DNA from: Pseudomonadota bacterium
GTDB lineage: Bacteria; Pseudomonadota; Gammaproteobacteria; Steroidobacterales; Steroidobacteraceae
DNA: 11,052 nucleotides
Direction: 5' to 3'
NCBI GenBank assembly: GCA_021792815.1
Contig: JAJYTX010000051.1
Location: 1 to 11,052, forward strand
Shown: positions 6,709 through 11,052 of the stretch, in pieces
Layout: every line of letters begins with the position of its first letter
How positions within the stretch are numbered: the stretch's first letter is position 1
Made by a program: the position numbers and the translations under genes
The notes under the pieces: model-generated
What the model was told of the DNA's origin: nothing
Seen by the model: the letters and a program-made list of their open reading frames with translations, nothing else
Database searches by the model: none

Positions 6709-8418
6709 CTATTTCGGAAACTCCATGCCGCGCAACACGATGGTCGGCCAGATGTAATCCATCGGATGCTGGGCGAACTTCACTGCAACGTCGAGCAACG
6801 CCGGCTTCCCTGCCGCCTTGGCGCGTTCGAATGCCGGTTTCAGTTCCGCCAGTGTTCGCACGGTTTCCCCATGACAGCCGAAGCCACGTGCGATTGCCGC
6901 GAAATCGACGTTGGATAAATGAATTCCGAAGTTCGGGTTTTTGTAGACGTGATCGCCGAAGGGCAGATACATGCCCCAGCAACTGTCGTTGAAGACCACC
7001 ACGATGACGTTGAGCTTGTAGCGGGCGGCAGTCTCCAATTCCTGAATGGTGCAGCCTATGGCGCCGTCGCCGGTGACGCACACCACCTGCCGGTCGCGGT
7101 CGACCAGTTTGGCGGCGTTCGCGAAGGGCAGGCCGGCCCCGAGGTGCCCCATCCCGGGATTGAACAGCAGATTCATCGGACGGTTCGGATGAATGAAGGT
7201 ATGGCACCATTCCATGGTCTGCCCGCCGTCGACCGCGACGATCGCCTCCGGATCGATGAGACGGGCGAGTTCGCGCGCAACGGCGGCCTCGTTGACCGCA
7301 CCGTGCGGCTCGGAGCCGCCTTTTGCCGCCTGAATGACTTTGTCGTTGTAGGCAGCCAGAGCTTTCGCGAGAGCTCGCGGCCATTCCGGGTCGATTGCCG
7401 GAACTGAACCTTTCAGCGTGACACTCAACAGCTCGAGAGCCGGTCGTGCGTCCGACACGATGCCGAGATCGACACGCGCACCCTTGCCGATCTGCATGGG
7501 ATCAATGTCGATCTGGACGATCCGTTGCGTGCGCGAGCGCGGATAGAGGGGCAACTTATCGATCAGTGTCCACGTCGAGAACTTGCAGCCGACCGCCAGA
7601 ATCACGTCGGCTTCCTGCAGCGCCTGTACCTGCGCGGCGCCGCCGAGGAAGCCTCCGCTTCCGATGTTGTGTGGGCTGTCGGGCGGAACGGCGCCCTTGC
7701 CCATGAGGGTTGTCGTGGCCGGGAATCCCGTCACATCGACGAGCTTGCGGAATGCGTCCACCCCGGCTGACCGGACCACCCCGCCGCCCGCCAGCAGCAG
7801 GGGTCGTCTCGCGGAGCGCAGCATCTCGGCCGCCCTGGCAATGTAATCCGGATCCGGCGCGGCAGCGGAAATCGCCACGCCGTCCGCCGGGAGGTCGTCG
7901 ACCTCGATGCTCTGCAGACCGATGTCACAGGGAACATCGAGGTGCACCGGGCCGGGCCGTCCGCTGGTGGCGATGTGGATCGCCTGCCGGATCAATTCCG
8001 GTGCACGCTCCGGCACCCTCAATTGGGCGTTCCACTTGGTGATCGGGCGGTATAGTTCCATCTGCTTCACGCTCTGCAGCAGGTCCTTCTCGGGATCCAC
8101 CGTATCGAGCGGATTGTTGCCCGTGATGACCAGCAGCGGGATATTGTCGGCCCAGGCGGCAGCCACCCCCGGCACCAGGTTGGTCGCACCGGGACCAACC
8201 GTGCCGAAGCACACACCGATTTTCCCGGTGGTCCTGGCGATCGCATGGGCCATATGCGCCGCGGCTTCCTCGTGCCGCGTCGTCACGTAGGTGAACAGTC
8301 CGCCACGTCCGGCGCCGTCCATCACACCGGCGATCTGCGCCGCCGGAAGACCACAGATGAATCTGGCGCCCGCCGTGTGCAGCGCCGACAAAAGGAGATT
8401 GCTGACCGTTGTTTTCAT
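6709..8418 (-). CDS. Thiamine-diphosphate-dependent decarboxylase/carboligase (acetolactate synthase-like superfamily)
   Basis: This 569-residue cytoplasmic enzyme has the three-domain plan of the acetolactate synthase/benzoylformate decarboxylase superfamily. The N-terminal domain carries the catalytic Glu at E50 in TRHEEAAAHMA. Next are PITKWN and GRPGPVHLDVP, a central domain with LLLAGGGV, and a C-terminal domain with GDGAIG (450-455) and ND (477-478) for ThDP and metal binding. The usual GxPG near residue 23 is GLPA here. I chose the ATG at 8418 because AGAGGA lies 7 bases upstream; the longer frame to 8526 would run through the shared upstream element. Members cleave or join 2-oxo acids or acyloins. 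The sequence does not choose between acetolactate synthase, an aryl-glyoxylate decarboxylase or a related carboligase. It heads the likely operon with the receptor and the SDR. Confidence 0.87.
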   Translation of the reverse strand: MKTTVSNLLLSALHTAGARFICGLPAAQIAGVMDGAGRGGLFTYVTTRHEEAAAHMAHAIARTTGKIGVCFGTVGPGATNLVPGVAAAWADNIPLLVITGNNPLDTVDPEKDLLQSVKQMELYRPITKWNAQLRVPERAPELIRQAIHIATSGRPGPVHLDVPCDIGLQSIEVDDLPADGVAISAAAPDPDYIARAAEMLRSARRPLLLAGGGVVRSAGVDAFRKLVDVTGFPATTTLMGKGAVPPDSPHNIGSGGFLGGAAQVQALQEADVILAVGCKFSTWTLIDKLPLYPRSRTQRIVQIDIDPMQIGKGARVDLGIVSDARPALELLSVTLKGSVPAIDPEWPRALAKALAAYNDKVIQAAKGGSEPHGAVNEAAVARELARLIDPEAIVAVDGGQTMEWCHTFIHPNRPMNLLFNPGMGHLGAGLPFANAAKLVDRDRQVVCVTGDGAIGCTIQELETAARYKLNVIVVVFNDSCWGMYLPFGDHVYKNPNFGIHLSNVDFAAIARGFGCHGETVRTLAELKPAFERAKAAGKPALLDVAVKFAQHPMDYIWPTIVLRGMEFPK

Positions 8419-8425
8419 GTCGAAG

Positions 8426-8431
8426 TCCTCT
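8426..8431 (-). promoter_or_regulatory. Ribosome binding site of the ThDP-enzyme gene
   Basis: AGAGGA on the minus strand lies 7 bases before the ATG at 8418 and decides this start over the upstream in-frame ATG at 8526. Confidence 0.6.
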
Positions 8432-8492
8432 GCCGGCAACCCATCCGGCTGTTGTCTCGGTATCGACCTGTTGGTCACCGGGGATTGGCTGA

Positions 8493-8544
8493 CGCGGAGT
8501 GTGGCAGCCGGCTTCACCCGTGACATGACGGAAATCCCTCAGCG
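8493..8544 (-). repeat. 52-bp shared upstream element, copy 2 (upstream of ThDP-enzyme operon)
   Basis: Reverse complement of this segment matches 1723-1774 at 42 of 52 positions without gaps. It ends 74 bases before the ThDP-enzyme start, a natural distance for an activator site or promoter. It is the only notable sequence between the operon start and the transposase remnant. Confidence 0.65.
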
Positions 8545-8664
8545 TGCCGACGGTGTCCGGTGCGGCGTGCGGCAGCGGACGCGTGCGTTCGTGGCGGCTG
8601 TTCCTGATAGTTAACGTGTGTTTCAGTGTGTGGAGCGAGTTGGCGTTTTTCGGCGGCTGATCAT

Positions 8665-8702
8665 GGGGTTACTGGTTGCGCTCTGATGTGGTCTACGGGA
8701 GA
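8665..8702 (+). repeat. Possible degenerate 38-bp terminal inverted repeat of a Tn3-family element
   Basis: The segment begins GGGG and has ACG at positions 31-33, the spacing of Tn3-family ends (GGGG ... ACGNTAAG, 38 bp). The last bases are not TAAG (ACGGGAGA). It lies directly before the transposase remnant, in the correct orientation. The middle shows no clear match, so this is weak. Confidence 0.22.
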
Positions 8703-8731
8703 TTCCCGTGCGCTAGCGGCACTCGGCTCCC

Positions 8732-9057
8732 CTGGGGCGGCAGCGACTGCCGCGCGAGATCTCCGCGTTTGAGCTCGGGGCGTCCGGCACGTTGACGGCG
8801 GAGCGGCACCGAACGGCGGCCCTGAAGCTCGGTCTTGCGTTGCAGATGAGCTTTATGCGGATACGCGACCGGCCATTGGCTGCAATTGGTGCCGTGCCAC
8901 CTGCGCAATCGCGGCTTCGGAGGCGCAGTTCGCCGTTTTGGGACCCGACGACTCTGGCGCCTTCAGGGTGGACCGAAGCACTGTCCTGCTGACACGAGAC
9001 GGGCCTGGCGCAGACATGGCTGCGAGCCGTGCAGGCCAGGCGCTCGACGTGTGAGAT
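8732..9057 (+). pseudogene. Remnant of a Tn3-family transposase N-terminal (DUF4158) region
   Basis: In frame from 8732 the sequence reads LGRQRLPREISAFEL, then HRTAALKLGLALQMSFMRIR and DRPLAAIGAVPPA. This follows the N-terminal region of Tn3-type transposases as I recall it: LG..xLPRdLSAFELe, R...LrLaLALQlgFLRmtGR, LdAv..VPPAL. The match then shifts frame: EAQFAVLGPDDSGAFR at 8920-8967 resembles the family's gAQFgV.aPDlaSlR. A weaker piece, HETGLAQTWL at about 8993-9022, would be back in the first frame. No start codon is evident, a stop lies just upstream (8714-8716), and the remaining ~900 residues of a Tn3 transposase are missing. It is a dead, truncated copy. The family assignment is from memory of the consensus, not a search. 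Confidence 0.5.
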
Positions 9058-9426
9058 GGACGAGATGCTCTTACGGCGTCAGCTCGTTGATCGGCCGGGC
9101 GTTGGACGGCATCTCATTGACCGCCCCAAGCGCTGCGGACGGCGTGTGGCATCGCGATGGTCGTTTGCCGGTTCGCGCATCGCTGAGGCCGCGCGCCCGG
9201 TCGAGGCGGGCTGCTTGCTACGTTACTGCGTGATGGTCCGCTCTGTTGTCGCCGATATGTTGCGAACCGCAGGGAGCGGCTCGAAGCACAGGCGAACGAC
9301 TGTGCGGGGCATACGGGGACCTGGTGCCGGAGTTCGCATGCGCGGCGACGACGCTGGATGCCGACGCCAGTGTGCTGCAGGCCGCGCAGCGCGCACAGCG
9401 GCTGCGCAGAGGGGTCGGGATGCGGT
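9058..9426. other. Region with no recognisable gene
   Basis: Open frames exist on both strands, but their translations are Arg/Ala-rich and have no motif I recognise; this is expected by chance at this GC content. I see no tRNA, no terminator with a T-tract and no clear continuation of the transposase. It may be decayed DNA from the same mobile element. Confidence 0.45.
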
Positions 9427-9523
9427 GTCTGCGGATGCCGAACCTGCGCCGCGTGCCGTGGCGGCACGCAGGTGAAAGCGTCTTGGGTTGACCATCTGCG
9501 CCCGATGGGCCGTGCACGTTGCG
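9427..9523 (+). repeat. About 97-bp dispersed repeat, copy B, downstream of the NrfD-like gene
   Basis: It matches the minus strand of 3147-3244 with one single-base gap and roughly three-quarters identity. It contains a hairpin at 9451-9469 (GCGTGCC, 5-base loop, GGCACGC). Its edge lies 13 bases after the stop of the NrfD-like gene, which is read on the minus strand, so the repeat has the same orientation to that gene as copy A has to the LuxR gene. Confidence 0.55.
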
Positions 9524-9536
9524 CACGGCGTGTCGC

Positions 9537-10412
9537 TCAGCCGCCGGGACGCGGCCCGGAGCGCGCGGGTTGGCCGCCCCGTACCACCGGCATCGGCACC
9601 GTAAACGGCTGCTTGTACGACAGACGGATCACCAAGGTGTATTTCAGCCACCACCCGGCAGCGACGGCGATCAGGGCCGCGGCAAGTATCAGCGGCGACA
9701 GGCCGGCGATGATGACGCTGACGATCGCGAAGGCGAGCGCCAGGACATCCAGGATGCCGAACACACGACCGAACTTCGCCAGGTCGCGCAGCACGCGGCT
9801 CGGCGCGCCGGTCCGCCGCAGCGCCCGCCGGTAACTGGAGAACGCGATGATCCGCGCGAGCAGGACCACCGCCAGGATCAACGCGGGTGAGCGCTGCAAT
9901 CCCAACGGCACCAGCAGGCCGCCGGCGAGGACCCCGAAGCCGGCTCCCTCTGTGAAACCACTGGCCATCATCAGCGGCACGGTCCGCGGCTCGCGCCAGG
10001 CGGGGATGCCTCGTCCGCCGTTCAGCATCCGTCCCTGCGTGTAGACGTACAGCACGGCGAGGCCGGCCGCGAGCCAGCGCCACCCACGGGACTCGAGGAG
10101 CGCCGCAGCCAATGCGCCGGCGAGCACCAGCGGCGCGACGAACATCTCGCGCGACATCCACGAGGTCGAGGCGTGCCGGAACGCATTCATGGCCCGCCAG
10201 GGTCTGCCGATTTCAGACCAGACACCGAGCAGTCCGCCCGCGATCAATGCCGCACCGAGAAGCTCCAGCAGCCGCCCGCCGAGATCGAAGGCGAAGGCCG
10301 CGTAGATCAGCACGCCCGCCCCGGAACCACCGAGAATGAAATTGAGCGCGACTCGCCAGTCCCAGTAGGCCTGACGCGCGGAGGCGATCGGTGCCGCCGA
10401 CGGAGCGCTCAC
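9537..10412 (-). CDS. NrfD/DmsC-like membrane anchor subunit of a molybdoenzyme-type oxidoreductase
   Basis: This 291-residue protein is strongly hydrophobic, with about eight membrane segments (for example near 21-43, 47-65, 90-107, 111-127, 147-172, 217-237 and 239-258). The motif EIGRPWRAMNAF followed by STSWMSREMF (residues 67-91) is typical of NrfD/PsrC/DmsC-type quinone-interacting anchors. It starts with GTG at 10412, overlapping the last 4 bases of the Fe-S subunit gene (GTGA), so translation is probably coupled. In the family it passes electrons between the quinone pool and the Fe-S subunit. The pair resembles subunits from DMSO-reductase-family complexes, including the phenylacetyl-CoA:acceptor oxidoreductase type, but the substrate depends on the catalytic subunit, which is not in the window. 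Confidence 0.85.
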   Translation of the reverse strand: MSAPSAAPIASARQAYWDWRVALNFILGGSGAGVLIYAAFAFDLGGRLLELLGAALIAGGLLGVWSEIGRPWRAMNAFRHASTSWMSREMFVAPLVLAGALAAALLESRGWRWLAAGLAVLYVYTQGRMLNGGRGIPAWREPRTVPLMMASGFTEGAGFGVLAGGLLVPLGLQRSPALILAVVLLARIIAFSSYRRALRRTGAPSRVLRDLAKFGRVFGILDVLALAFAIVSVIIAGLSPLILAAALIAVAAGWWLKYTLVIRLSYKQPFTVPMPVVRGGQPARSGPRPGG

Positions 10413-11052
10413 TGCTCGTCCTCCGTCGCGTACAGGTAGTACACGCCGGGATCGGTGCCCAATTCCTCGTGCAGGCGGAAATGCCGGTTGTCCCGCAGCA
10501 GCGCCGAGACGTTGCTGTCCGGGTCATCCCGGTCACCAAAGTGCAGCGCGCCGGCGATGCAGGAGTTGACGCAGGCCGGGGTCACTTCCGGGTCCACACC
10601 GGGCACGCGGCCGGTGCGCTGCGCAAGGTCGATCCGGTCGCTGCAGAAGGTGCACTTGGTCGAGACGCCGATGCGCTCGGAATCGAATTTGCGCGCCTCG
10701 GCCGGGGTCGGCTCGCTGCCGTATGCGAACTCCTGTTTCGTCACCCGGAAGCGCTGCTGATAGGGGCAGGCCACGGCACAGTATGCGCAGCCGATGCACA
10801 GCGAGTGGTTTATCCCGACGCGACCATCCGCGTATTGGTACGTTGCCCCCGTCGGGCAGGCTTTCAGACAGGGGGGATCGCTGCAGTGCATGCAGCTGAC
10901 CGGCAGGAACGTGCGCCGCACGTCGGGATAGGTGCCGCTTTCGATGTCGAGCACGCGGCGCCACTGCACACCGGGCGGGGTGCCATTGGCCAACTTGCAG
11001 GCGGCTGTGCACGTCTGGCAGCCCGTGCAGCGCCGCAAGTCGACAACCATGA
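10409..11052 (-). CDS. Four-cluster [4Fe-4S] ferredoxin-like electron-transfer subunit (probably 5' truncated by the window edge)
   Basis: At least 213 residues are visible, reading from the ATG at 11050. Sixteen cysteines form four [4Fe-4S] motifs: CTGCQTCTAAC (8-18), CMHCSDPPCLKAC (53-65), CIGCAYCAVAC (85-95), and C133/C136 with C160/C164. This is the DmsB/PsrB/NrfC-type subunit of DMSO-reductase-family complexes. Homologues usually have several residues before the MVxDLRRCTGC segment, so the true start probably lies just beyond the window. It carries electrons between the catalytic molybdopterin subunit and the NrfD-like anchor encoded next, with which it overlaps by 4 bases. In such operons the catalytic gene usually comes first, so it is expected just to the right. 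Exact substrate unknown. Confidence 0.9.
   Translation of the reverse strand, partial: MVVDLRRCTGCQTCTAACKLANGTPPGVQWRRVLDIESGTYPDVRRTFLPVSCMHCSDPPCLKACPTGATYQYADGRVGINHSLCIGCAYCAVACPYQQRFRVTKQEFAYGSEPTPAEARKFDSERIGVSTKCTFCSDRIDLAQRTGRVPGVDPEVTPACVNSCIAGALHFGDRDDPDSNVSALLRDNRHFRLHEELGTDPGVYYLYATEDEQ

Noticed and set aside
6332..7384. 350-residue minus-strand frame across the ThDP-enzyme/receptor junction
   Set aside because: It overlaps two well-supported genes on the same strand in another frame; its translation is a low-complexity shift product.
8419..8526. N-terminal extension of the ThDP enzyme to the ATG at 8526
   Set aside because: The extension has no family counterpart, lies over the shared 52-bp element, and the ATG at 8418 has a well-placed AGAGGA.
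8611..8623. TTAACGTGTGTTT, resembling the inner end of a Tn3 terminal repeat read outward
   Set aside because: The orientation would put the element to the left, away from the transposase remnant, and no CCCC occurs at the expected outer position.
9029..9475. 148-residue plus-strand frame as a real small gene
   Set aside because: No ribosome site of note, no recognisable domain, skewed Arg/Ala composition, and it runs into the dispersed repeat at 9427.
9223..10161. 312-residue minus-strand frame overlapping the NrfD-like gene and the repeat
   Set aside because: The NrfD-like frame has membrane segments and a family motif and overlaps the Fe-S gene by 4 bases; this frame is Arg-rich and carries no features.

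Overview
The window is GC-rich DNA from a Gram-negative bacterium: it encodes a TonB-dependent outer-membrane receptor and part of a periplasmic quinohemoprotein. The gene set (quinohemoprotein amine dehydrogenase, a receptor of the aromatic/steroid-degrader type, a LuxR-type regulator, a molybdoenzyme-type electron-transfer module) fits a metabolically versatile proteobacterium, perhaps a gammaproteobacterium of the Steroidobacter/Nevskia kind. That placement is inference only.

Layout. (1) 1-1559, plus strand: 3' part of the alpha subunit and the complete gamma subunit of quinohemoprotein amine dehydrogenase (QHNDH), with the gamma gene directly after alpha. (2) 1560-2011: non-coding region with a 52-bp element found again at 8493-8544, a perfect 18-bp palindrome and a second inverted repeat, all upstream of (3) a LuxR-type regulator at 2012-3145, plus strand. 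(4) 3146-3278: short convergent gap almost filled by a roughly 97-bp repeat found again at 9427-9523. (5) 8418 down to 3279, minus strand: a likely three-gene operon read ThDP-dependent enzyme, TonB-dependent receptor, short-chain dehydrogenase. (6) 8419-9536: promoter region of that operon, then a decayed N-terminal fragment of a Tn3-family transposase, then a stretch with no recognisable gene, then the second copy of the 97-bp repeat. (7) 11052 down to 9537, minus strand: a four-cluster [4Fe-4S] subunit and an NrfD/DmsC-like membrane anchor, overlapping by 4 bases. Their molybdopterin catalytic partner is probably just beyond the right edge.

How the genes may work together. The QHNDH subunits belong to periplasmic primary-amine oxidation. 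The central operon looks like an uptake-and-conversion unit: the receptor imports a ligand, the ThDP enzyme decarboxylates or ligates a 2-oxo acid, and the SDR oxidises or reduces a hydroxyl or keto group. The same 52-bp element lies upstream of both this operon and the LuxR gene, in the same orientation relative to each, so one factor, possibly the LuxR protein itself, may control both. No substrate can be assigned from sequence alone.

Most notable observations: the shared 52-bp upstream element, the 97-bp repeat that starts just after two unrelated stop codons in the same relative orientation, the alpha-gamma QHNDH gene order with no radical-SAM or beta gene between or after, and the Tn3-type remnant.
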